47,829 nt of DNA, from assembly GCA_947589665.1 (NCBI GenBank), contig CANQBJ010000011.1, positions 1 through 47,829 on the forward strand, given 5' to 3'. Shown piece after piece: positions 23,567-33,633 of the stretch. Both the position numbers and the translations under genes were made by a program. Position 1 is the first letter of the stretch. Each line of letters opens with the position of its first letter. The DNA comes from an uncultured Clostridia bacterium. GTDB lineage: Bacteria; Bacillota; Clostridia; Lachnospirales; CAG-274. A model generated the notes under the pieces. It had not been told where the DNA came from. It did no database searches and saw only the letters and a program-made list of their open reading frames with translations.

Positions 23567-25402
23567 TTACCTTCCTCTGGCAGCCAGCTTTTTCCTCAGT
23601 GACGGATCAAGTACTTTCTTTCTTATTCTCAGGTTTTCGGGAGTTATCTCCACAAGCTCGTCATCTGTAATAAAGTCTATGCACTGTTCAAGGCTCATAA
23701 CTATGTGAGGCGTAAGCTTAAGAGCGTCGTCTGAGCCTGATGCTCTTGTGTTTGTAAGCTGCTTTCTCTTGCATACGTTTACATCTATGTCCTCGGCTCT
23801 TGCATTTCTGCCTACTACCATACCGCAGTATACCTTGGTGCCTGCACCTATGAAGAGATCGCCTCTTTCCTGGGCATTGAAAAGACCGTAGGCAACGGCA
23901 TCGCCTGTTTCAAAGGCTACAAGAGAACCCTGGGGTCTGGAGGTGATGTCGCCCTTGTAGGGTTCATAGCCGTTGAATATAGTATTCAGAATGCCGTTTC
24001 CTCTTGTATCGGTAAGGAATTCATTTCTGTAGCCTATAAGACCTCTTGCGGGGATATTGAATTCAAGCCTTGTATAGCCGCCCTGACCCGGCTGCATATT
24101 TACCATTTCGCCCTTTCTGGTGCCAAGCTTTTCTATAACTATGCCCACAAATTCCTCGGGTACGTCTATTGTCGCCATTTCCATAGGCTCGTGCTTTTTG
24201 CCGTTTATTGTCTTATAGAGTACCTGGGGCCTTGATACCTGGAATTCATAGCCCTCTCTTCTCATTGTTTCTATAAGTATTGAAAGGTGGAGCTCACCTC
24301 TTCCGCTTACCTTAAAGGCCTCTGTGGTGTCAGTGTCCTCCACTCTCAGAGAAACGTCTGTGTTAAGCTCCTTCATAAGTCTGTCGCGGAGATGACGGCT
24401 TGTTACATATTTGCCCTCCTGTCCCGCAAAGGGCGAATCGTTTACACTAAAGGTCATAGAAAGAGTAGGCTCGCTTATTTTGTTTACCTCTAAGGGCTGA
24501 GGATCGTCAAGACAGGCTATGGTATCGCCTATGTGTATATCGGGCATACCTGTAACGGCAACAATTGAACCGACTGTGGACTCCTTTACCTCGATTCTCT
24601 CAAGTCCCTCAAACTCATAAAGCTTTGAAACCTTTATCTTTATATTCTTGTCGGGATCGTGATAGTTTACTATGCACACATCGTCATTTACCCTGACAGT
24701 ACCGTTTTCTATTTTGCCTATACCTATCCTGCCTACATACTCGTTGTAGTCAATAGTGGTGACAAGCATCTGGAGACCTGCGTCGGGATCGCCCTCCGGA
24801 GCGGGTATATGCTCAACTATAGTATCGAAAAGCGCCTTCATATTGTCAGCGTCAAGAGCTTCCTCGTATGTCATACCTGCCCTGCCAAGCTTAGCTGAGG
24901 CAAATACAAAGGGTGAGTCAAGCTGCTCGTCTGTAGCGTCAAGCTCCATAAAAAGCTCCAGTATCTCATCGACTACCTCGTCGGGCCTTGCCTCGGGTCT
25001 GTCTATTTTGTTTATACATACTACAACGGGAAGTCCCAAAGAAAGGGCATTCTTAAGCACAAACTTGGTCTGAGGCATAGATCCCTCATAGGCGTCTACC
25101 ACAAGCACAACGCCGTTTACCATTTTAAGAACTCTCTCTACCTCGCCGCCGAAGTCGGCATGACCGGGAGTATCGACTATGTTTATCTTAGTATGCTCAT
25201 AGTAAACAGAGGTGTTTTTGGAAAGTATTGTAATGCCTCTTTCTCTCTCTATATCGCCGCTGTCCATTATCCTTTCCCTTACCACCTGATTGGTACGGAA
25301 GGTGCCGCTCTGCTTTAAAAGCTCGTCTACCAGTGTAGTCTTTCCATGGTCAACGTGAGCGATAATAGCTATGTTCCTTATATCATCTCTTGTAATTTTC
25401 AT
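23567..25402 (-). CDS. typA: Ribosome-associated GTPase TypA/BipA
   Basis: 611 residues, a usual length for TypA. G1 AHVDHGKTT, G2 RERGIT, G3 DTPGHADF, G4 NKID and G5 SAKLG are all present, followed by the EF-G-like domains and the TypA-specific C-terminal domain (RPQGSLVAFETGDAVAYGLF). It binds the ribosome and is linked to assembly and stress adaptation. I chose the ATG at 25402 over the upstream GTG (25411), because the protein then begins with the conserved MKITRDDIRNIAIIAHVDHG. It heads a two-gene operon with the flippase, and a promoter is visible about 80 bp upstream. Confidence 0.96.
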   Translation of the reverse strand: MKITRDDIRNIAIIAHVDHGKTTLVDELLKQSGTFRTNQVVRERIMDSGDIERERGITILSKNTSVYYEHTKINIVDTPGHADFGGEVERVLKMVNGVVLVVDAYEGSMPQTKFVLKNALSLGLPVVVCINKIDRPEARPDEVVDEILELFMELDATDEQLDSPFVFASAKLGRAGMTYEEALDADNMKALFDTIVEHIPAPEGDPDAGLQMLVTTIDYNEYVGRIGIGKIENGTVRVNDDVCIVNYHDPDKNIKIKVSKLYEFEGLERIEVKESTVGSIVAVTGMPDIHIGDTIACLDDPQPLEVNKISEPTLSMTFSVNDSPFAGQEGKYVTSRHLRDRLMKELNTDVSLRVEDTDTTEAFKVSGRGELHLSILIETMRREGYEFQVSRPQVLYKTINGKKHEPMEMATIDVPEEFVGIVIEKLGTRKGEMVNMQPGQGGYTRLEFNIPARGLIGYRNEFLTDTRGNGILNTIFNGYEPYKGDITSRPQGSLVAFETGDAVAYGLFNAQERGDLFIGAGTKVYCGMVVGRNARAEDIDVNVCKRKQLTNTRASGSDDALKLTPHIVMSLEQCIDFITDDELVEITPENLRIRKKVLDPSLRKKLAARGR

Positions 25403-25483
25403 GAATGTCACTCTTTCTTTTTACTTTGGATATGTGTTTATTGCCTATAACAATAAATTTACCTTATTAATAACATACCCTTA

Positions 25484-25513
25484 ATTTTACCACAGTAGTT
25501 ATAATATTATCAA
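25484..25513 (-). promoter_or_regulatory. Promoter of typA
   Basis: On the minus strand TTGATA (25508-25513) and TAAAAT (25484-25489) are 18 nt apart, with a leader of about 75 nt to the start codon. Confidence 0.6.
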
Positions 25514-25627
25514 GACCCAATATAACAAAAATTGTCAGTAATAAGCCGAAAGAATAGACAAAATAACTAATTTATGATAATATCTCATACTAATTATGAC
25601 AAAATTGCATAATAATTATTTTAAGCC

Positions 25628-25656
25628 TTGAAATATGGCGTGAAAGTGTGTATACT
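25628..25656 (+). promoter_or_regulatory. Promoter of putP
   Basis: TTGAAA (25628-25633) and TATACT (25651-25656) are 17 nt apart, about 30 bp upstream of the putP ribosome binding site. Confidence 0.75.
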
Positions 25657-25691
25657 TGTAGAAAACACTAATTTCAGGGAGGAAAATTATT

Positions 25692-27155
25692 ATGGACGGA
25701 ATGAATATTTCCGAGGTAGTAGTATTTATAATCTACCTTTTGTTTATGCTTTCAATAGGCATATTCTTTTTCATCAAGACAAAAAACGGCGGTGAAAAGA
25801 CCTATTTCTTAGGCGGACGTCAGATGGGTCCGTGGGTAACGGCTCTTTCAGCAGGCGCCTCAGATATGAGCGCATGGGTGCTTATGGGTCTGCCTACTTC
25901 CATATATGCTCTTGGCTTAGGTCAGGTATGGATATCTGTAGGCCTTGCTATCGGCTATACTTTAAGCTGGATATTCCAGGCTCCGAGACTTCGCCGTTTT
26001 TCAATAGTGGCAAACGACTCAATAACTATACCTCAGTACCTTACCAATCGTTTTCTTTCCAAGTCAAAGGTACTCCAGATAATATGCGCAGTGGTTTTCC
26101 TTGTGGCATATACAATTTATGCGGCGTCAAGTGTTAAGGCCTGCGGTACGCTTTTCCACACCGTAATAGGCATAGATGCCAATGTGGCAATGTACATAGC
26201 TGCATTCATAATAATAAGCTATACCTTCTTAGGCGGCTTTTCAGCCGTATGCTGGACAGACTTCTTCCAGGGTCTGCTTATACTTGCAGCTTTGCTCATA
26301 GCTCCTATATTTGCAGCCGCTATGCTTGACACAAGCGCAGTTGCTCCTGTTGAAGCAGGCTATTGGAACCCATTTGCAAGCTGGACAGATATAGTATCAG
26401 GTCTTGGCTGGGGTCTCGGCTACTTCGGTATGCCTCATATCATTATCAGATTTATGTCACTGGAATCTCAGAAGTCACTTAAGAAGTCTGCCAAGATAGG
26501 TATTGCATGGACTCTTGTAATAGTTATATTCGCAGCTATAGTCGGTGTTGTGGGACGTATGTTCTTAGGCTATGACGAAGATGTTAATACCAATTCTCTT
26601 GTATTTATAAATATGGTAAGAAGGATATTCCCCGGTGTTGTTTCCGGTATACTTCTTTCAGCAGTACTTGCAGCGTCTATGTCAACGGCAGACAGTCAGC
26701 TTCTTGCTGCCGCCTCTGCTTTTGCAAGCGACGTTTACAAGCCTATAGTCAGAAAGGACAAGGCAAGCGACAAGGAAATGCTTTGGGCAGGCCGTATAGT
26801 AGTTCTGGCAATAGCTGTTGTAGCCCTTTTGGTTGCATCCAATCCAAACTCAGGCTCTATTATGGCTCTTGTTGAAAACGCATGGGGTATATTCGGCGCA
26901 TCCTTCGGTCCTGCCATTATGCTGAGTCTTTTCTGGAAACGCTTTAACTTCCAGGGCGCAGTTGCAGGCATACTTGCAGGCGCTATAGTAGATATCGGCT
27001 GGTTTATATACCTTAAGAGCGCAACAAATATCTATGAGATCATACCCGGCTTTATAGCAGGTCTTGTTGTAGGTATAGCTGTAGCCCTTATAACAAAGGC
27101 TCCCGACAAGGAGGTAGAGGAGCTCTTTGACAAGGCAGTTGCTTACGATGAATAA
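25692..27155 (+). CDS. putP: Sodium/proline symporter PutP (SSS family)
   Basis: 487 residues and about 13 membrane segments. The sodium:solute symporter signature is plain: TYFLGGRQMGPWVTALSAGA, then SDMSAWVLMGLPTSIYALGL, the region carrying the sodium and proline sites in PutP. ASMSTADSQLLAAASAFASD later in the protein supplies the other conserved sodium-binding serines and threonines. It imports proline with sodium for nutrition or osmotic balance. GGAGG lies 9 nt before the ATG at 25692; a second ATG three codons on is possible. It is monocistronic, with its own promoter and a very strong shared terminator. Confidence 0.93.
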   Translation: MDGMNISEVVVFIIYLLFMLSIGIFFFIKTKNGGEKTYFLGGRQMGPWVTALSAGASDMSAWVLMGLPTSIYALGLGQVWISVGLAIGYTLSWIFQAPRLRRFSIVANDSITIPQYLTNRFLSKSKVLQIICAVVFLVAYTIYAASSVKACGTLFHTVIGIDANVAMYIAAFIIISYTFLGGFSAVCWTDFFQGLLILAALLIAPIFAAAMLDTSAVAPVEAGYWNPFASWTDIVSGLGWGLGYFGMPHIIIRFMSLESQKSLKKSAKIGIAWTLVIVIFAAIVGVVGRMFLGYDEDVNTNSLVFINMVRRIFPGVVSGILLSAVLAASMSTADSQLLAAASAFASDVYKPIVRKDKASDKEMLWAGRIVVLAIAVVALLVASNPNSGSIMALVENAWGIFGASFGPAIMLSLFWKRFNFQGAVAGILAGAIVDIGWFIYLKSATNIYEIIPGFIAGLVVGIAVALITKAPDKEVEELFDKAVAYDE

Positions 27156-27168
27156 TTAGTATTAAATA

Positions 27169-27217
27169 AAAAGCACCGATTTTCGGGGGTCCTGGACCCC
27201 CGAAAATCGGTGCTTTT
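27169..27217. terminator. Bidirectional terminator between putP and the Tet-like GTPase gene
   Basis: A perfect 24-bp inverted repeat (27169-27192 and 27194-27217, one central base) with A and T tracts at the ends acts on both strands. Its right arm runs into the stop codon of the convergent GTPase gene (27216-27218). Confidence 0.92.
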
Positions 27218-29135
27218 AGTGTAGGGTGTGGGCAAGGGCATCCACCTCGTCCCAGTTCACCGTATAGCCTGCGCCTTTTTTACAGAATACGGAGCAGGAG
27301 GTATTTTCCTTGTCCGCTCCCTTGTCGTAGCCTATTTCTTCAACTATTTTCTCCTGTATGTCGCACTTTTCATAGCCGTCAAATACAAGGGATATGCTTC
27401 CCATACCTCTTGTAAAGCTTAAAAGCTCACGGGAATAATCCATAAACTCGGAAACAGGACCTCTGCCCCTTATGACATAGATACCGTTCCTGTTTTCGGG
27501 AGGCTCAAAGCTCCCCCGCATTTTACGGATATCAGCCATTACCCTTCCCGTATATTCGCCGTCAACATATATCACAAAGGAGTAAAAGGGCTCCAGAAGT
27601 ATGTTTTCCGCCTTTTCAAGTCCCTGTCTTATGCCTCTGTACACAGCCTCTCTGAAATCTCCGCCCTCTGTATGCTTTAAATGGGCTCTGCCGTTTTTAA
27701 GTATATATTTTATATCGGTAACAGGTGAGCCTGTCAGTATGCCCTTGTGCTGTTTTTCAAAAACGTGAGTCTTAATAAGGGACTGATAATTGGCTGCAAG
27801 GGTGTCCACATGGCATTGGCTTTCAAACTCAATGCCGCTGTTTCTCGGCAGGGGCATAAGCTCCAGCTGTACCTCCGCATAGTGCCTTAAGGGTTCGTAA
27901 TGACCTATGCCCGTAACGGAAGCTGCTATGGTCTCCCTGTACTGTACTCTCGGCTTGTCAAATTCTACGGCTATGCCGTAGCGCTCCGCCATTATCTGCT
28001 GCAATACTTCAAGCTGTATATTTCCCATTATACTGACTACTATTTCATCTGCCGCCCTTCTGTACTCTGCGGCAAGGGACGGCTCCTCCTCCCCTATCAT
28101 TCTGAGGGCGTCAAGGCATTTCACACTGTCCGTATCGTCTGTGATTATGACCCTTGCCTCAAGGGCAGAGGAAAGAGCATATTTTGTATGGCTTATGATA
28201 CCCTCTCTGCCAAAAACATCGCCGCAGGCAAGAGAGCGTATGCCCGTAAAGGCAAGTATCTGTCCTGCCTCTGCTCTCTGCAGCATAGTATGGCCTGAGC
28301 CGTTATAAAGCCTTATTTCGTTTATCTTTTCGCCGCATATCTCTTCCTTCACACCGATACTGCCCTTGAGTATCTTAACATAGGTAAGCCTTTCACCCTT
28401 GTTATTATGACGTATCTTAAAAACCTCCGCACTGAACTCAGCGTCCTTGCGGTACTCCGTATAGGTCAGTGTGTCAAATACATCAAAGAACTCCTTTACT
28501 CCCTCTGAGGCAAGAGCAGAGCCTGACATAGCTATAAAGCCTCTCCGTTCTTTTATTACATGGGAGGCAGCCTTTACAAGGTCGCCTTTATCATATCCGC
28601 CGAAAAACTTCTCCATAAAGTCCTCGTCTCTTTCGGCAATAAATTCCGCAAGGCTATCGTCCTCTATACTGTCAATATACACTATATCCTCTGTAAGCCT
28701 TGAGCTTATATCCTCAATAGCCATATTTATATCGGCTGTGGCAAGGTCTGTCTTATTGATAAAGAAAAACACGGGTATACCGTACCTTTCAAGGAGCCTG
28801 TACAGTGTAAGGGTGTGCGCCTGCACACCGTCTGAGCCGCTTATTATCATAATGGCATAGTCCAGTATGCATAAGGCTCTTTCCGTTTCTGTGGAAAAGT
28901 CCATATGCCCAGGAGTATCTATAAGGTAATAGGTATTGCTTTTGTACTCAGAAACACCATTTTCCGCAAATATGGTTATGCCTCTTTCCTGCTCTATTGA
29001 GTTGTTGTCCATAAAGGAGCTTTTGTGGTCTACCCTGCCCATACTGCGTATTATGCCTGAGTTGTAGAGCAGGTTTTCACAGAAGGTAGTTTTGCCTGCG
29101 TCCACATGGGCAAGTATGCCTATTGTCTTGTTCAT
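27216..29135 (-). CDS. Tet(M)/EF-G-like translational GTPase, divergent in loop III
   Basis: 639 residues from ATG 29135 (GGGAG at 7 nt), exactly the length of Tet(M). The upstream TTG at 29153 overlaps the ribosome binding site. G1 AHVDAGKTT, G3 DTPGHMDF and G4 NKTD are intact, and the EF-G-like domains III-V follow. Ribosomal protection proteins remove tetracycline by placing domain IV loop III at the drug site, where Tet(M) has a YSPVSTP segment. Here the corresponding stretch reads HLKHTEGGDF, so resistance is doubtful. A housekeeping or stress translation factor is equally possible. It is monocistronic with its own promoter, and no mobile-element genes are adjacent. Confidence 0.85.
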   Translation of the reverse strand: MNKTIGILAHVDAGKTTFCENLLYNSGIIRSMGRVDHKSSFMDNNSIEQERGITIFAENGVSEYKSNTYYLIDTPGHMDFSTETERALCILDYAIMIISGSDGVQAHTLTLYRLLERYGIPVFFFINKTDLATADINMAIEDISSRLTEDIVYIDSIEDDSLAEFIAERDEDFMEKFFGGYDKGDLVKAASHVIKERRGFIAMSGSALASEGVKEFFDVFDTLTYTEYRKDAEFSAEVFKIRHNNKGERLTYVKILKGSIGVKEEICGEKINEIRLYNGSGHTMLQRAEAGQILAFTGIRSLACGDVFGREGIISHTKYALSSALEARVIITDDTDSVKCLDALRMIGEEEPSLAAEYRRAADEIVVSIMGNIQLEVLQQIMAERYGIAVEFDKPRVQYRETIAASVTGIGHYEPLRHYAEVQLELMPLPRNSGIEFESQCHVDTLAANYQSLIKTHVFEKQHKGILTGSPVTDIKYILKNGRAHLKHTEGGDFREAVYRGIRQGLEKAENILLEPFYSFVIYVDGEYTGRVMADIRKMRGSFEPPENRNGIYVIRGRGPVSEFMDYSRELLSFTRGMGSISLVFDGYEKCDIQEKIVEEIGYDKGADKENTSCSVFCKKGAGYTVNWDEVDALAHTLH

Positions 29136-29204
29136 AGCTTTCTCCCTTTGCAATGTCAGTGTTTATATAAAGCTTGCCGACGGGCTTTTCCGCCTCCTGT
29201 ATAG

Positions 29205-29233
29205 ATTATATCAGAATATATCCTGCTTTTCAA
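29205..29233 (-). promoter_or_regulatory. Promoter of the Tet-like GTPase gene
   Basis: On the minus strand TTGAAA (29228-29233) and TATAAT (29205-29210) are 17 nt apart. The leader of about 65 nt contains a small stem (AAGCC ... GGCAAGCTT region) but no obvious leader peptide. Confidence 0.75.
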
Positions 29234-29306
29234 TCGCCATTGCAATACGGTCTGTATTCTGCTATAATCTTTTACAGCGGAAGGGCTGTATAACGGCTGG
29301 CATTTG

Positions 29307-29335
29307 TTGACTTTTTTGTCTGCGTATGTTAGAAT
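29307..29335 (+). promoter_or_regulatory. Promoter of the hybrid kinase and binding-protein operon
   Basis: TTGACT (29307-29312) and TAGAAT (29330-29335) are 17 nt apart, with TG one base before the -10 box (extended -10). It is divergent from the Tet-like gene promoter. Confidence 0.75.
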
Positions 29336-29413
29336 TTATAGGATAAAGCAGTAATATGGGAGAAGTATCGGCACAGCATATTTATGCCGATATATTGCAT
29401 ACGGGGTAAGGCT

Positions 29414-32356
29414 ATGAAAAGGATATCCGGTAAAATAATACTGACATTTCTTATCTGTATAGTGGGCATTTCTGCCGTTTCCATAGGAATGTTCTATTTT
29501 GATTATATATCTCAGAGAATATATGAGGACAGTACGGTACACCTTAAGGAGATATACTCTCAGGTAAATAATTCCTTCGGCGCCTTCCTGGAGAGGAACT
29601 GGGGCGTTCTGGACAGCTGGGGAGACTATTTTGCCGTTACGGAGGACAATGAAAACGACGAGGTTTCCGCCTTTATAGCAAAGGAGCAGAAGTCATGGGG
29701 CTTTTCGGACTTTTTCTTCATAGCCGCTGACGGCAGATGCGTTACATTAAACGGTGTTCAGGACACTATGGATTCAGAGGATATGCTTACCGAGCTTATT
29801 AAAAACAAGGAGCATATAATGATGGACAAGACTATGTCCACAGGTCAGGAGGTAATAGTCTTTGCAGTGCCTGTGCGCCATGGTACATATAAGGACTTCG
29901 CCTTTGACGCCATAGGAGTATGCTATAATAATGCCGACCTTGCCAGCTCCCTTAATGTAGACGCCTTCTCAGGCAATGCAAGGTGCTTTGTAATACATGA
30001 CGACGGAAGAATACTTCTTTCCACACAGACGGGAGGCAATGTATTTGGTAATTACCTTATGTACCTTAAGGCAGCCTCAGACCTGGGCGAAGATAAGCTG
30101 GATAACATAAAAAGCCAGTGGGAAAAGGGCAGTTCGGATATACTGCGGTGTAAGATAGGGGATGTGGACTACTGTATACTCTATCAGCCCGTAGGCTATC
30201 AGGACTATATACTGCTGAGCGCAGTTCCCCTCAATGCCGTAAGCGCAGGCTTTCTGTCAGTGCAGAAGACCACTGCCAATGTTATGACAGTGCTTTCTCT
30301 GCTTATAGGCGCAGCCGTTATCGCTCTTTTGCTTATGCGGGGACACAAGCTATCCCATATAAACAGAATGGAGCTACAGTACAGGGAAAAAATGTTTGAC
30401 CTGCTTTCAAACAGTGTAGACGATATATTTATAATGCTTAATTCGGAGGATCACAGCGTAGACTATATAAGCCCCAATATCGAAAGGCTTATAGGCATAC
30501 CCCTCCAGGAGGCACGTGAGAATATAAGAGTGCTTATAAATGCATCTGCCGATAAGGATATCATTATCCCCAAGGATGTGCTTGAGGATATACCCGTTCA
30601 GGGCAACAGATACTGGGAATATGAATATGTGCATCAGACCACGGGTGAGCGCCGTTGGTACAGAATGACGGTATACCATATGAGCCTGCAGGGTGTTAAA
30701 AAATATATCATAGTACTCTCAGACAGGACTATGGACCGCCAGATGACGCAGAAGCTCCGCGAGGCTCTTACGGCAGCGAGAAGCGCCAACGAGGCTAAGA
30801 GCAATTTCCTTTCCAATATGTCCCATGATATACGCACGCCTATGAATGCCATAGTGGGCTTTTCGGTGCTTCTTGAAAAGGATGCGGACCGTCCCGATAA
30901 GGTAAGGGAATATACAAGGAAAATAACAGCCTCCAGTCATCATCTTTTAAGTCTTATAAACGATGTGCTGGATATGAGCAAGATAGAGAGCGGAAAGACC
31001 TCTCTTAATTTAGAGGTGTTTAGCCTGCCTGAGCTTATGGAGGAGCTCAGTATAATACTTATGCCCCAGGCAAAGGCAAAGGGACAGGAGCTGAGGATGC
31101 TGGTACAGGGTACGCCTCCGGAGCAGCTGACAGGCGATAAGCTCAGGCTCAATCAGATACTTATAAATCTTCTCTCCAACGCTGTAAAGTATACTCCCGA
31201 AGGTGGAAATATAGATTTCACGGTCAAGGAGATATCCCGTAAGAAAGATCAGTATACGAAGCTAAGATTTACAGTTAAGGACAACGGCATAGGAATGAGC
31301 GAGGAATTTCTTAAGCAGGTATTCGTGCCCTTTAGCCGTGAAATAAACTCCGTCACCAATAAGGTGCAGGGTACGGGTCTTGGCATGGCGATCACCAAAA
31401 ATCTTGTAGACCTTATGGGAGGCATAATAGAGGCGGAGAGCAAGCCTGAGCAGGGTACTACATTTACGGTAGAGCTTACCTTCTCACTTCCCGAACAGGA
31501 AAATACAGAGCTTTGGTACCGCAAGAAGGTAAAGCGCATACTTGCAGCCGATGACGAAGAGGAAATATGCATGGATATATGTGAGCTTATGAAAGACACG
31601 GGAGTAGAGGTGGCATGCGCCTCAGACGGCAGGACTGCTGTGGATATGGCAGTTGAGGCTCATAGTCGGGGCAATGATTTTGACGTTATACTTCTGGACT
31701 GGAAAATGCCCGGCTTAAACGGTGTACAGACAGCTGAGCTTCTAAGAAGGGAGCTTGGAGAGAAGGTGCCTATACTTGTGCTGACCTCCTATGACTGGAG
31801 CGACATTGAGGACGAGGCGCGTCAGGCAGGCATAAATGCCTTTATGCCAAAGCCGTTCTTTGCCTCTGTATTCTGGCAGACCATAAAGCCCTTGTTTATG
31901 GACTATACCGAGAGCAATAGAAAGACAGAGGGCGTTATAAAGGGACTTCGCTTCCTTGTGGCTGAGGATAATGAACTCAATGCCGAGATACTTACGGAAA
32001 TGCTGGCTATGGAGGGGGCAGACTGTGAACTTGCCGTAAACGGCAAAGAGGCTGTAGATATGTTTGAGGACTCAGAGCCGGGATATTATGATATTATACT
32101 TATGGATGTGCAGATGCCCGTTATGAATGGCTATGACGCTACAAGGAAAATACGTTCCTCCTCTCATCCAGAGGCAGAAACTATACCTATTGCGGCTATG
32201 ACGGCAAATACCTTTGCACAGGACGTGCGCAATGCCTTTGATTCGGGTATGAACGGACATCTGGCAAAGCCTATAGATATGGATACGGTAAGATCCCTTG
32301 TTGCACAGCTTGTGAATAAGAGAAAGGCAGATGAAGAGGAAGGAGAAGGCAAATGA
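29414..32356 (+). CDS. Hybrid sensor histidine kinase with extracytoplasmic sensor, PAS and two receiver domains
   Basis: 980 residues from ATG 29414, which follows GGGGTAAGG. Membrane segments lie at about 7-27 and 289-308 and bracket a 260-residue external sensor domain. A PAS domain (about 325-440) is followed by the kinase core: SNMSHDIRTPMNAI with phospho-accepting His471, NLLSNAVKYTPEGG, DNGIGMSEEF and GTGLGMAI. Receiver 1 has acceptor Asp762 (LLDWKMPG) and receiver 2 Asp898 (LMDVQMPVMNG). No DNA-binding output domain is present or adjacent, so the response must be relayed elsewhere. The stop overlaps the start of the binding-protein gene (ATGA), implying tight co-expression. I infer that the binding protein presents the signal. 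Confidence 0.92.
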   Translation: MKRISGKIILTFLICIVGISAVSIGMFYFDYISQRIYEDSTVHLKEIYSQVNNSFGAFLERNWGVLDSWGDYFAVTEDNENDEVSAFIAKEQKSWGFSDFFFIAADGRCVTLNGVQDTMDSEDMLTELIKNKEHIMMDKTMSTGQEVIVFAVPVRHGTYKDFAFDAIGVCYNNADLASSLNVDAFSGNARCFVIHDDGRILLSTQTGGNVFGNYLMYLKAASDLGEDKLDNIKSQWEKGSSDILRCKIGDVDYCILYQPVGYQDYILLSAVPLNAVSAGFLSVQKTTANVMTVLSLLIGAAVIALLLMRGHKLSHINRMELQYREKMFDLLSNSVDDIFIMLNSEDHSVDYISPNIERLIGIPLQEARENIRVLINASADKDIIIPKDVLEDIPVQGNRYWEYEYVHQTTGERRWYRMTVYHMSLQGVKKYIIVLSDRTMDRQMTQKLREALTAARSANEAKSNFLSNMSHDIRTPMNAIVGFSVLLEKDADRPDKVREYTRKITASSHHLLSLINDVLDMSKIESGKTSLNLEVFSLPELMEELSIILMPQAKAKGQELRMLVQGTPPEQLTGDKLRLNQILINLLSNAVKYTPEGGNIDFTVKEISRKKDQYTKLRFTVKDNGIGMSEEFLKQVFVPFSREINSVTNKVQGTGLGMAITKNLVDLMGGIIEAESKPEQGTTFTVELTFSLPEQENTELWYRKKVKRILAADDEEEICMDICELMKDTGVEVACASDGRTAVDMAVEAHSRGNDFDVILLDWKMPGLNGVQTAELLRRELGEKVPILVLTSYDWSDIEDEARQAGINAFMPKPFFASVFWQTIKPLFMDYTESNRKTEGVIKGLRFLVAEDNELNAEILTEMLAMEGADCELAVNGKEAVDMFEDSEPGYYDIILMDVQMPVMNGYDATRKIRSSSHPEAETIPIAAMTANTFAQDVRNAFDSGMNGHLAKPIDMDTVRSLVAQLVNKRKADEEEGEGK

Positions 32357-33624
32357 AAAAAAGATATTTGGCAATACTGACAGCCCTTTCCGTATTTGTG
32401 CTTGCAGCCTGCGGCAATACGGAAAAAACCGATACAAAAGTGACCCTTTCCATAATGGGCAGGGAAAGTGACGTCAATAAAAGCTATATGACCGCTATAT
32501 TCAAGCGCTATGAGGATGCCACAGGCAATAAGCTGGATATTATATCCTATGAAGACGCTAAATTCGAGGAAACGGCTGCCCATGATTTTGAGTCGGGGAA
32601 TGCTCCCGATATATTTATGCACTTTCATTCAACAGATTTGGACCGCTTTGACGTAGAGAATAATTTCTATTATCTCAACAATGAGAAATGGGTGTCCGAT
32701 CTTACTGACGGCGCTCTTGCCTACTGCAAGGATAAGGACGGCAATCTTCTGGGACTGCCCTTCTGGGAAAATTCCGTTTCGGGCTGTTATTACAACAAGA
32801 CACTTTTAAACAGTCTTGGTCTTAAGCCTGCATCTACACAGGCGGAGTTCGATATGCTGTGCCGCGCTCTTGCAGACACAGGCTATACTCCTATATGCTG
32901 GCCTGCCAACGGCTTTGCGTGGATGATACAGTTCGGACTTGACCCTATTTTTGCCGATGATCCGGAATTACTTGAAAAGCTGAATAAAAACGAAATAAAG
33001 TATGCCGATATCCCACAGGTAACAGATATGATACAGTGGATATCCGACGCCGCCGACAAGGGCTGGTTCGGTTCCGACTATCTGGAATGCGGCTGGGACG
33101 GTATAAGCAATGCAATGGCATCCGGTGAGGCTGTTATGACATTTATATGGGACACATGGTTCTATACCGACCTTGCAAAGGACGGAACATATTCCGTTGA
33201 TGACTTTGCCCTTATGCCCGCCTTTTTAAATACCGCTGAAAAGGGTACCTATGAAGGCGGAAACCTTAATATGATGCTTGTCAATAAGAACAGTGAAAAC
33301 AGGGATGCGGCTCTGGACTTCCTTTCCTTCTGCGCAGAGCCTGAAAACTACAATGTCGCCTTTGACGGCATATCCACTGTAAAGTGCTTTAAGGGACAGA
33401 CTACGAATATACAGTCCCCTATGGTGACTGACGCGGAAAGGTCTATAAATGAAAATGAACGCGTATCAACTGCCGCCTCAAGGATAATAGGCTACAGCGG
33501 AGATGATATGGTAGCTGTGATAGACAGTCTTTTCCGCAAAAAAACAGATGTGGCAGGCTGTGTAAAGCTTATGGACGACTACAGGATATCCAGGGCAAAG
33601 GCACAGGGAGCAGAGGGCTTTTGA
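32353..33624 (+). CDS. Lipoprotein extracellular solute-binding protein (family 1), likely sensor partner
   Basis: 423 residues with a lipoprotein signal (LAILTALSVFVLAAC, lipid-modified Cys20). The mature part is a carbohydrate-type solute-binding protein: APDIFMHFH, LLGLPFWENSVSGCYYNKTL, FIWDTWFYTDLAK and RDAALDFLSFCAEPE fit the family 1 fold. It overlaps the hybrid kinase gene by 4 bases. No permease or ATPase gene is in the operon, which ends in a terminator. The simplest reading is a ligand-capturing co-sensor for the kinase, with a sugar or oligosaccharide as probable ligand. A role with a distant ABC transporter is the alternative. Confidence 0.88.
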   Translation: MKKRYLAILTALSVFVLAACGNTEKTDTKVTLSIMGRESDVNKSYMTAIFKRYEDATGNKLDIISYEDAKFEETAAHDFESGNAPDIFMHFHSTDLDRFDVENNFYYLNNEKWVSDLTDGALAYCKDKDGNLLGLPFWENSVSGCYYNKTLLNSLGLKPASTQAEFDMLCRALADTGYTPICWPANGFAWMIQFGLDPIFADDPELLEKLNKNEIKYADIPQVTDMIQWISDAADKGWFGSDYLECGWDGISNAMASGEAVMTFIWDTWFYTDLAKDGTYSVDDFALMPAFLNTAEKGTYEGGNLNMMLVNKNSENRDAALDFLSFCAEPENYNVAFDGISTVKCFKGQTTNIQSPMVTDAERSINENERVSTAASRIIGYSGDDMVAVIDSLFRKKTDVAGCVKLMDDYRISRAKAQGAEGF

Positions 33625-33633
33625 TAACAGTAT

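Noticed and set aside
27216..29135. Calling the Tet(M)-like gene a tetracycline-resistance determinant
   Set aside because: Length and G motifs fit, but the loop III residues linked to drug removal are absent and no mobile genes flank it.
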